Below are positions 26,801 to 35,200 of a stretch of 64,000 bases of DNA, piece by piece (position 1 is the stretch's first letter; the number at the start of each line of letters is the position of its first letter). This stretch comes from Rhodospirillaceae bacterium (GTDB lineage: Bacteria; Pseudomonadota; Alphaproteobacteria; Dongiales; Dongiaceae), in NCBI GenBank assembly GCA_016712715.1, contig JADJQM010000001.1, forward strand, positions 434,001-498,000. Direction: 5' to 3'. Made by a program: the position numbers and the translations under genes. Under the pieces are notes generated by a model. The model was not told the origin of the DNA. It did no database searches and worked only from the letters and a program-made list of their open reading frames with translations.

Positions 26801-27015
26801 AGAAAGCGCCAATCAAGCGTCAGCCGCTCGATCCGCTCCAACTGCGCGGGGGCGAGGATGTTAAGGAGGGCGACCAAAACTGAAACGACTGCGCCGGCAA
26901 TAAGGGAGCCACGCACAGCTTTGCTCAGGCGCTGCCATTTGTGGCGTAACGCGCGTTCCGGCCGGTTGCTTGTGTCTGGCGTTGTCTCGTTCAAACCGGC
27001 CGATTCCCGCTGCAA
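23857..27015 (-). CDS. CHASE2-PAS-GGDEF-EAL membrane protein, probable c-di-GMP phosphodiesterase
   Basis: A 1052-residue signalling protein. A membrane segment (about residues 34-55) leads to a periplasmic CHASE2 sensor, then two or three membrane segments (about 385-460), a PAS domain (about 485-610), a GGDEF domain and an EAL domain. The GGDEF motif is degenerate (LGEDEY instead of GGDEF), so cyclase activity is doubtful. The EAL side is intact: FEALIRW near residue 825, KLEITESLIM, DDFGTGYSSLSHL and AEGVETEEQ. The net activity is therefore probably c-di-GMP breakdown. The start is uncertain: no ATG fits, and the frame opens with a TTG at 27015 without a good ribosome site. It precedes the adhesin region, where c-di-GMP would be a natural control. 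Confidence 0.88.
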   Translation of the reverse strand: MQRESAGLNETTPDTSNRPERALRHKWQRLSKAVRGSLIAGAVVSVLVALLNILAPAQLERIERLTLDWRFLMRGVEQPSGDVIIVVYDEASIRSFGRWPVSRTVQAQAIERVADQGAKAIGLDYLYLEPEYDLPAEVRKVLAAAANNEPADSPVGQEATRLATAAAPDVIMAEALARAGNVIMPFAYSPDSGSVDLPDYIEDWAYARTKGCTPELARQIEQRLQSPIPSLAKAARLGGSVNVALDVDGAPRFEYLITYFKDACFAPLSVASAAAFLDTPWTDVAADLTAHNLHLGGRVIPLISLTDPDKFPNGIVVNYFGPGGTIPTVSFADVISGRLQPDIFKGKLVLFGTGFLGGTDLFRTPFDPTLPGVERHATVADRLIHGGTITRSGWTLDVSVAAVLLLGGLSALLSRTMPSGSAITVNIGVAAAWCALTYYLLFWQFAWIDVFYPVLSIALNAVTQMAMRTIAEERSRRQAEIELRESEERYALAARGANDGLWDWDLVHNSFYTSARWQQMLGLRADRMSGQPGDWFDRVHRDDIDLMRAAIDAHLKGSSTHFEQELRMRHGEGSDRWVAIRGMAVRDASGKSTRFAGSMTDISGRKKAEQDLLFNAFHSHLTRLPNRALLIERTDQALQLWAKDPNADVVVAILDIDRFGHYNETLGQKLGDDILITLARSLEEAMRPDDTLAHLGEDEYAVTRFIAGNVEENVEELIITLKTVLGRHMEIEGRQIDIEASIGYVLASQAAGAAGDELLRDANLALYRAKAQGRGQVVRFEESMHQSAMKRFGLEADLKRAIIAGDQLELFYQPIIDFKGGHVHGFEALIRWRHPERGLISPVDFIPLAEDTDMIIDIGRKSIMDAARQIANWMPAEGDPPQIAVNVSGKQFAAVGLVEDIERALKVTGIPPHALKLEITESLIMDNPERTTEVLRRIIALGCKVSIDDFGTGYSSLSHLHRFPFHTLKVDRSFVMRITDSREGLEIVRVIASLAHILERDVVAEGVETEEQAAELKRLGIQFGQGYLYSKPLPAGEASVFLARSREKHRKG

Positions 27016-27142
27016 TTTGTTGAGAATAATGGGCTTGTTCTCAATGCGAACTCAACTCCCTCTCACGCGCATTTTAGTTAAAATCAGCATGAGCTCACAT
27101 TTTAGGGGTATGGTTAATCAATACTTTATAGGCACAACAATA

Positions 27143-27163
27143 TGATTATATAGATTATAATCA
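27143..27163. promoter_or_regulatory. 21-base perfect inverted repeat in an AT-rich promoter region
   Basis: Two 8-base arms (tgattata and tataatca) flank a 5-base centre. It lies in a strikingly AT-rich stretch (about 27030-27200) between the divergent c-di-GMP protein and a small gene, which makes it an operator candidate. No regulator is identified. Confidence 0.5.
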
Positions 27164-27307
27164 ATTAGTTATATGGCGCTTCTAATCTTGAGTATCAGAA
27201 ATGACTCGGTCCAGGCATTATTTGACTAGGGATTGCGGGATGGAATCGATTCGACTAGCTTTTAAACAGTATTTTATGTGTTGCAGCGCAAAGGGATGAG
27301 CGCAGCT

Positions 27308-27625
27308 ATGAGCCAGACCGAGACCAACGATCAGAACATCGACGAAACCGGCGCCAGCGCGCAGGCGGCGAGCGATCAGTTCTCCTTGAATCTCACCGAC
27401 CTGCTGCCGGACGCGAACGGCGAGATTGTCATTCTCAACGAGGGTGATGACCCCTGCCTCAACATCGTGACCGATCTGCGGCTGCTGGAAAGCGGCATCG
27501 CGGACGCGCATGTCACCGATGGCGGCATAGAAGTGAAGGGCCTGCAGTACTGGGTGTTCGAAGACGGCACCAAGCTCTATTACTCGCCCGGCCTCAGCAT
27601 TTCGGTTGATCACCCGATCGCCTAA
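27308..27625 (+). CDS. Small acidic protein of unknown function
   Basis: About 105 residues, acidic, not recognised. The N-terminus is polar and probably disordered (rich in T, Q, N, E), then come LNLTDLLPDANGEIVILNEG and a C-terminal segment with GLQYWVFEDGTKLYYSPG that looks like a compact beta structure. There is no signal peptide or membrane segment. Several starts are possible (TTG 27278, ATG 27296, ATG 27308); AAGGG abuts 27296 too closely, so 27308 is favoured, weakly. It sits alone downstream of the AT-rich region, with the next gene on the other strand. Its acidity and its style recall the neighbouring type I-secreted proteins, but that is only a resemblance. Confidence 0.55.
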   Translation: MSQTETNDQNIDETGASAQAASDQFSLNLTDLLPDANGEIVILNEGDDPCLNIVTDLRLLESGIADAHVTDGGIEVKGLQYWVFEDGTKLYYSPGLSISVDHPIA

Positions 27626-27691
27626 TGGAGTGCCTTAGGTAGGCCAGACCGCAGTATAATCCGGTTTGACTCTGTTGCCCGAGGCCAGTCC

Positions 27692-28054
27692 TCAGGGCAA
27701 ATCGTGTTCATCCTCATCTGTATTGTCCAGCAATTCCGTGATCGGACTAAGCGACGAACGTAGCCGTTTGCGGCGCATCAGCTTGTCCTGGGCAGCCGGC
27801 GGAAAGTCCGTGAGCATGACCAGGTTCTTGGTCAGCAGGATGTCGGTCAGATCCTCATAGACACGAATCATGTCCAGATCGGACTGCAGCATGGCTGGCT
27901 TTTCGGCACTGCTGACAGGTAGTTGCGCCACGTTCTGCTGCATGAAGGCCTGCACGGCAGGATGGGTGGGCGGCAGATATTCCTCTGCCCCCGCAGACAT
28001 TTCGCGGTAGATGGCCAGGACTTGGCCGCTCCCGTCCCGCATCACAAAAGGCAT
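27692..28054 (-). CDS. Conserved hypothetical protein of the 'tryptophan synthase beta-like' type
   Basis: A 120-residue soluble protein. It starts MPFVMRDGSGQVLAIY and has EEYLPPTHPAVQAFM, LQSDLDMIRVYEDLTDILLTKNLVMLTDFP and AAQDKLMRRKRLRSSL. This pattern belongs to a small proteobacterial family often mislabelled 'tryptophan synthase subunit beta-like', which has no relation to TrpB catalysis. GGGGG lies some nine bases before the ATG. It is convergent with the small acidic protein gene and divergent from the RHH-PAS gene. The function is unknown. Confidence 0.75.
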   Translation of the reverse strand: MPFVMRDGSGQVLAIYREMSAGAEEYLPPTHPAVQAFMQQNVAQLPVSSAEKPAMLQSDLDMIRVYEDLTDILLTKNLVMLTDFPPAAQDKLMRRKRLRSSLSPITELLDNTDEDEHDLP

Positions 28055-28276
28055 AATTGAACCCCCAAGGGAGAATGTGACGCTATTCTAGCCAGTTGCG
28101 AGGCTTGCCTGAAAGCACAAATGAGCCTCTAGCCATTTAGGCTCCAGTTGTGTCACACTGATATGTGCGCTGACGGATGGGGGACCTGTCGTGCGTTTGG
28201 CCCTTGGCTGAACGCCAGTGCGCAGGTCTACGTTTCTGTCGCACCGAGTTCAGCCAGCATCAAGGGGTCGCGCGGG

Positions 28277-28918
28277 ATGGAGTTGCAACGTGAATCGTCG
28301 GCGGCATTAGCGAAGTCGCTGCCGGATCCGAAACTGGTGCATCGAGTCGTTCAATATCGCGGCCGGCGCTATTCTCTGAAACTGGATCAAGCCTCCTGGG
28401 CGGCGCTGGAGCAGGCCGCGGCGCGCAAGCGTATGCGCCTGAATCAGCTGGTCGACGAACTCTCGACCGCCACCAATCACGAGGGCAATTTCTCCGCGAC
28501 CGTGCGGGCGCAATGCCTAGCAGAACTCAAACAACAGATAGCTGACCTGGAAGACCGGGTCCGCCAGCAATCCATGTCGGGGCAGGGCGTTTCCGCCTCC
28601 CTTATCGCCGATGCCTGTCCGGTGCCGGCCTTCGTTGCCAATGGCCACAGCGTGATGCTGAAAGCCAATTCGGCTGCGCAAAAGTGGTTGGGCCTGGGGG
28701 AATCGGCTCTTGTTGGTAAGCCGCTTGACCAGTATTTCCAGGTAAAATCCTCCCTGCCGCTCAACCAGATTGTCGAACAGTTCGCACAGGGCCGAAATCA
28801 GGTCTATCCGGCGCGAATTGTGTGCTTGCGCCCAGGGCGATTGATCATGGCCAAGGCCAATATCTGGTCCGATTCTGCGCCGGGCAGAAGGGGACCTGGC
28901 CTACGTCCTCATGATTGA
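28277..28918 (+). CDS. Ribbon-helix-helix / PAS fusion protein, putative regulator
   Basis: A 213-residue protein with two recognisable parts. Residues of about 25-80 (YRGRRYSLKLDQASWAALEQ then LNQLVDELST) look like the ribbon-helix-helix domain found in short alphaproteobacterial DNA-binding proteins. A short coiled coil (AELKQQIADLEDRV) follows, and then a PAS-like fold (about 115-200) with VPAFVANGHSVMLKANSAAQKWLG and LVGKPLDQYF. It could join DNA binding to sensing of a small ligand or redox state. I chose ATG 28277, nine bases after GGGG, over upstream TTG/ATG codons whose added residues look non-coding. It is the gene directly before the giant adhesin on the same strand, 292 bases away, so adhesin control is a fair guess. 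Confidence 0.62.
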   Translation: MELQRESSAALAKSLPDPKLVHRVVQYRGRRYSLKLDQASWAALEQAAARKRMRLNQLVDELSTATNHEGNFSATVRAQCLAELKQQIADLEDRVRQQSMSGQGVSASLIADACPVPAFVANGHSVMLKANSAAQKWLGLGESALVGKPLDQYFQVKSSLPLNQIVEQFAQGRNQVYPARIVCLRPGRLIMAKANIWSDSAPGRRGPGLRPHD

Positions 28919-29210
28919 AATAGCTTGATTTTCTGAGGGTGGCGGCGTGATGCCGCCGCCGGCAACCTATCCTTGCACAACGGCGCCCGTGACAATGCTG
29001 TATGTTTGCAAGACGAATTTATTCCAAATTTACCCAAAAAACAAACCAGCGCACACCATCGTATATGGATTGCTGAAGAGCGGCCGTTGAGCGCCCCGGC
29101 CTTCGCTCTTATTGTCCCATCATCACTGAGGGGCTAGCGGTTTATTCCGTCAATTCTGAAGAACCGCTGTTCCGCCCCGCCTCATAGTTAACCGACCATT
29201 GGAGCGAGCT

Positions 29211-32200
29211 ATGGCCACGGACAACACCACCAACCAGACCGAAACTGCCAACAACGCCTCCACCGTCCACGAGAGCGACGTCGAGCAGGTTCATTTGACC
29301 CAGGCCGGTACGCCGGTACAGGTCCAGGTCCCGCAGGGCCAGAATGTGGTTCGCGTCCAGGTGACCCCTGGCGAAACGGTTGAATTGCCGTTCCCGGCCG
29401 ATGGTCTGGTGGCGCGTCTTGCCGATGGCAATCTCGCGGTAAAGGTCGGTGACGTCACGGTCATCCTGCTCGGTTACGAAGAGGCGATCGGCCAGGGCGA
29501 AGTCAACATCATCGGCAGCAATGGCGTGCCGGTCGACGTGGCCGCGGTCATCGCCGCGACCGACCCCAATCTCGACATTCAGACGGCCGCTGGCCCGGCC
29601 GCTGGTGACCAGGGTACTGGCGTGGACAACAATGGTGGTTTGTTCACCCCGTTCGACCCCAATGCCGGCATCGGTGGCCTCAACGCGATCGGCGGTCTCG
29701 ACCCGACAGCCCTCAACTACAACCTCATCAACCGCGAATTCATCGAGATCATCGAAGCTGATGAAGTCGACACGACGCCGACCGTCGTCAATATCACCCA
29801 GGCTCCGCCGGTTAACGAGGACGATTTCCACGGCTGGCAGTGCGCTGAGGACCTGATTGATCGCCTGAATCCCAAGGAGCCGATTGAACTCTCCCGCTCT
29901 GAAGGGCAGCAGGAAATCGCCGTGCCGCAGCAGCCGCTGTGGACGATCGGCAAGTTCTACGATGACGGCAACGATCCGTTCGACACCAAGGATCACGAAG
30001 AAGGCAGCCAGACTGACTTCAACCCGAATTTCGGCGTACCGGGGCAGAGCGACTTCTTCCCCTGGATCTCCGATGACAACAATGGCCCGTGGTGGGGTGG
30101 CATTGACCAGGACCGCGAACCGCTGTCGGTCACCGCGACGGTCGAAGCGAACTTCGTCGCCGACCTGCCGGGCAAGCTGGTCCTCGACGCCAACGGTAAC
30201 GGCATTGATGACGGCGCGGGCGACGTTCCGCAGAGCGATGTGTTGGTAGCCAAGGGTCTCACCTCGCACGGCCACGAACTGACCTACAAGCTGCTGCCGG
30301 AAATCCCGGAGAGCGCGCCCGGCGCCAATGACGGCCAAGGCCAGATGGTGGTTGCCTATTACACCGTCCAGCATTGCGGCCAGGCGCTCAACGTCGTGGT
30401 CTTCACGATCGGCGTCGATGACGACGTGGTCAACGCTGGCGAAACCAACCCTGCCGGCAATGCCGAGTTCGGTCTCAGCTTCACCATCTATGGCGTCGTC
30501 GATCATCCTGAAAAGGGCGGCGGCACCGAAGAAGGCAATGGCATCGAGGACATCCTCAAGATCGAAGTGCCGTTCTTCCTGCAGGACAGCGACAGCCCGC
30601 CGGTCCCGAGCGACTTCCCGCAGCCGCTGGAATTCCAGGACATCGACGACATGCCGTTCCTGGGCGAAGTCTGCTACGCCAGCTTCTGCGGCTTCGATGT
30701 TCCGATCGCCATCACCAAGGCGAATCTGACCATCGGTCACGACGAAACCCCGGGCGACCAGTCGACTCCCTATGACTCGGATCTGCAGAACAATCCGGGC
30801 CCGGACCAGCAGACCGACGACGTCGATGGTTGGCTTGGCAATATCCTGACCTGGAAGGCCGACGACCAGCTCGACGACATCGCCGGTGGCGAGGCCAGCG
30901 GCGAAGACGTCAACATCGGCTATCAGCAGGACATTCTTGCGCAGCTGTCGAACGAGTTCCTCAACAACGGCAATTTCTGCGCCGATCCGCTGGGCGTCGC
31001 CAAGACCTACCTCGACGTCAGCTTCGGCGCCGACGGCAAGGCCAAGGGCAACGACCAGGCCGGCAATACCCTGTTCAACCAGGACAACGATGCCGGCGAA
31101 GGCACCGACAACAGCCAGAAGACCTATGACTCAGACGGCAACCTCATCGGCAACGATGACGGCGGCACCGACAAGCAGGCCTTCGAACTGTTCATGAAGA
31201 ACACCAATGGGGAAAGCGAAGGCGCCGGCGAGGTGCTCAACAAGTCGGCCACCAACTGGACCATCTCGGTCATGGTGAATGGCGAGCCGGTGACGATCAC
31301 CGTCTATGCGTTCCAGCTCGACGCCAACACCATCATCGGCATGGCCTCGCCCAGCAATTTCGAGGGCGAGCCGGAAGGTCCGCAGGAATCCTTCGCGCTG
31401 CAGGGCGCTGTCGGCAACGACTATTGCGGCCTCGACGGCGAAGGCGACGCGATCCCCGTGTTCATGCTGCGCCTCGATCCGCAGAGCGGCCAGCTGGTGT
31501 TCGTGCAGTATCACCAGATCAACAACCCGGACGGTGGCAACGCCGCGCACCCGGATTGGGATCAGTCGAGCAACGACCCGATCCATCTCTATGATGCCGA
31601 CGGCAACGCCCTGGTGTTCTTCCAGGCCACTGATTTCGACGGCGACACCGTTACCTCGCAGCTCGAAGTCTCGGTCATCGACGATGCCCCGGACGCCAAG
31701 GACGACCAGGTCTATCTCGACGAAGAGAATGCCGGCGCCGGCGGCTACAACACCGTCAGCGGCAATCTGGTGCTCGGCATCGGCAACGATGACGTGAACT
31801 GGAACAACAACGGCAAGGACAAGCTGTCGGTCGATCACGACCACACCATCCCGGCGCTGAAGTACGGCAACTCGACCATCACCTTCAACTTCGCCGCCGA
31901 CACGTTCAACGTGACCGGCACGGATGCGAAGAACGTCACCTTCGACGGCCACACCGTCGAATTCGACACCCCCTATGGCCACTTCAAGGTCGTGGTCGAT
32001 GCCAACAATCCGGACCCGGTTGCCCCCGGCGACAATTCGTTCGAGCCCTGGGAACTCGGCTACTACGAGTACACCAGCAACCCGGGCAACAATTCGGACA
32101 AGGACCAGTACGGTCTGGCGCCGACGGCCAACGGCACGGAAGATCCGGTCGGCGGCAACGACGCCCAGAAGATCGCCAACGTCCTGTCGAAGTACAACGG

Positions 32201-35200
32201 CATCCAGATCACCAACAATTACGACAACGACAGCAACGACTCCAATGATTGGGGCCTGAAGACGATCGATGCCGACGGCAAGCATTACACCGGCATCGGT
32301 GTGAAGCAGGGCATCGACGGCGGCGAAACCGACATGAACGGCAACGGCAACGTCGCCGAGGAAATGATCACCATCCGCTTCCCGAACGATGTCGACGCGG
32401 CCAAGATCACCGTGGGCGCGCTGTTCGACGGCCAGCTTTATGACAGCGGCAATGCCGAAGCGCTGAAGTGGGAAGCCTGGGACGGCAACACCAAGGTCGG
32501 CGAAGGCGTCATCTACGGCGGCAAGAGCGGCCTGGTCGAGTTCTTCATCAACCTCGACAATGATTTCGACAAGGTGACGTTGAAGCCGCTCGACAATGGC
32601 GCCGGCAACAACGGCAACAATTCGGACTTCCTGCTGGTTGGCGTGAAGACCTGCGACGAGCTCTGCATCACCGAGCAGCTGCAGTACAAGCTGCAGGATG
32701 TCGACGGCGATTACGACACGGCGAAGCTCACCATCGACGTGCTCGACGGCGAGCCGAAGATCACCTCCTGCGACTATGATCTCAACGTCACGATCGACGA
32801 AGACGGCCTGCCCAAGGGCAACAACAACGACGTCAACAACCCGGCCGGCGACTGGGCCGACAATGTCGGCGGCGACAACGGCCCGGGCGATGCCGATGGC
32901 AGCGAAGCCACGGCTTCCGGTCATATCTCCTACAACCTCTATGCCGACGGTCTCGGCGGCGTGTTCCTGTCCTCGAGCAGCTCGCTCACCACGCTTGATG
33001 GCAAGTCGGTCACCTGGGCCTGGGATCCGACCCTCAGCCGCCTGGTCGGCTATGCGACCCCGGATACCGACCGTATCGTGGTCGAGGTGCTGGTCACCGG
33101 CATCACCGACACGGGCTTCGACTTCAAGGTCGTGCTGCACGAGGCGGTCGACCATCCGCAGAACTCGTATGAGGACAACCTCTATCTCGAGATCAAGGCG
33201 AGCGTCACCGACAAGGATTGCGACGTCGACACCGCGATCATCCAGGTGAAGATCGACGACGACGTGCCGACCATCACGCGGCAGAGCTGCACCAACCTGG
33301 TGGTCAACGGCAGCTTCGAAGACCTGGGCGGCCAGAGCTTCGAGGGTGCGCGCGGCAACTGGGACGTCTTTGCGGCGATCCCGGGCTGGAAGAGCGGCAT
33401 GTCCGACGACCAGAACAACATTCCCAATGGCGGCAGCTTCGCTGGCCTGGAGATTCAGGCCGGTGCGGTGACCCCGGCCAGCCATGGCAACAACCTGCTT
33501 GAACTGGACTCGGACTCCACCAACGAGAACCAGCAGGAACCGAACGACACCAACACCTACGCCTATCAGGACATCACCGGCACGGTCGACGGCGCCAGCT
33601 ACCTGCTGAGCTTCGACTACCAGCCGCGCGTCCACACGCCGGGCACCAACACCAACGACGTTGAAGTCTGGTGGGACGGCGTCAAGATCGCGACCCTTTC
33701 GGGCGACACCGCCGGCTGGACCAACTACCAGTTCGTGGTGCCGGGCGATACGGGTGCCACGCGCCTGCTGTTCAAGGCGGTTGGCAGCGACGACACCAAT
33801 GGCGGCTTCATCGACAATATCTGGCTCAGCTCCTGCGCCGTGGTCGACGAAGACGATCTTGGTGACGGTTCCGACAACAACAAGGAAAGCCTCACCGTTT
33901 CCGGCAACACCGGCGTCAACTTCGGCGCCGACGGCCCCGGCGGCTTCAGCGGCCTCAGCGTCCAGCCGGCGATCAAGTCGCATGGCGTGAACGTCAACAT
34001 CGTCGCTGGTCCGGACGGCACCTTCTACGGCATGGCCGGTGCGACCAAGGTGTTCACGGTCGAGTTCACCAAGACCAATGGCGAATTCGACGGCAAGTAC
34101 AAGTTCACGCTCAACAACGAGATCGACCATCCGGCGGGTCAGGGCGAGAACATCCTCGACCTCACCATCAACTTCACCGCCAAGGACAAGGACGGTGACG
34201 GTGTTGCCGGCACGATCGGCGTGAAGATCGTCGACGACCTGCCGACCGCTTCGGTGAACTCATCGGTCATGGTTGACGAGGACAACTTCACCAACGGCAA
34301 CGACGCCTTTGCCGCCGGTTTGGGTGACGATGCCCAGGCGAACCTCACGGGGACCCTGGCGCATACCTACGGTGCCGATGGTGCGGGCACGACCTTGTTC
34401 AGCGGCTACACGGTGCCGGCCGGGTTCACCGCGGCCATCAGCAACGGCGGACTGACGCTGATCATCTCGCAGGGCGGCACGCCTGTTCTGCAGATCGTCC
34501 TCACCGATGCCACCGGCGGCGCCTATACCGTGACGCAGTTGGCGAAGATCAACCATGCGGACGGCGACAATGAGAACAACGTCGCCTTCACCATCAACTA
34601 CGGCGTGACGGACCGCGACGGTGACGCAGTCCTCGGCAGCCTCGTCATCAACGTCGATGACGACGTGCCGGTGGTGGTCAACGACACCGATACCGTCACG
34701 ACCTTCGGCGTGGCCGAAACCGGCAACGTTCTCACGAACGACCATGTCGGCGCCGATACGCCGGGCACCGTGGTGAGCTACATCGTCAACGGCGTCGAAT
34801 ATGCCGCCGACGGCGCCTCGCACGTGATCCCGACCGGCACCATCAGCATGGATGCCAATGGCAACTACAGCTACACCCAGACCTCGGGTGCGGCCGGCAG
34901 CTTCGTCGTGTCCTACACCATTCAGGACAATGACAAGGACCCGGCCTCTGGGACGCTGACGATGACCACGAAGGATCAGCCGATCCAGAACTTCATCGTG
35001 GTCGGCGAGAACGTGAACGACAGCAATGGTCAGACCACCGACCATCGCGTCGACAACTCGCCGAACAGCCCGGACGGCCCGATCGACGGTGCCGGCGGCA
35101 ACGACGTTCTCATCGGCGATGTGGGCGGCAAGCAGACGATCATCCAGCCGGGCCAGAACTACTCCTTGGCCCTGGTCTGCGATACGTCGAGCAGCATGGC

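Noticed and set aside
27692..28054. A tryptophan synthase beta fragment
   Set aside because: The protein only carries the misleading family label; it has no PLP-lysine motif or TrpB core and is complete at 120 residues.
28941..28957. GC-rich hairpin after the RHH-PAS gene as a terminator
   Set aside because: The six-base stem is followed by GC-rich sequence and not by a T run, so it does not meet the pattern of an intrinsic terminator.
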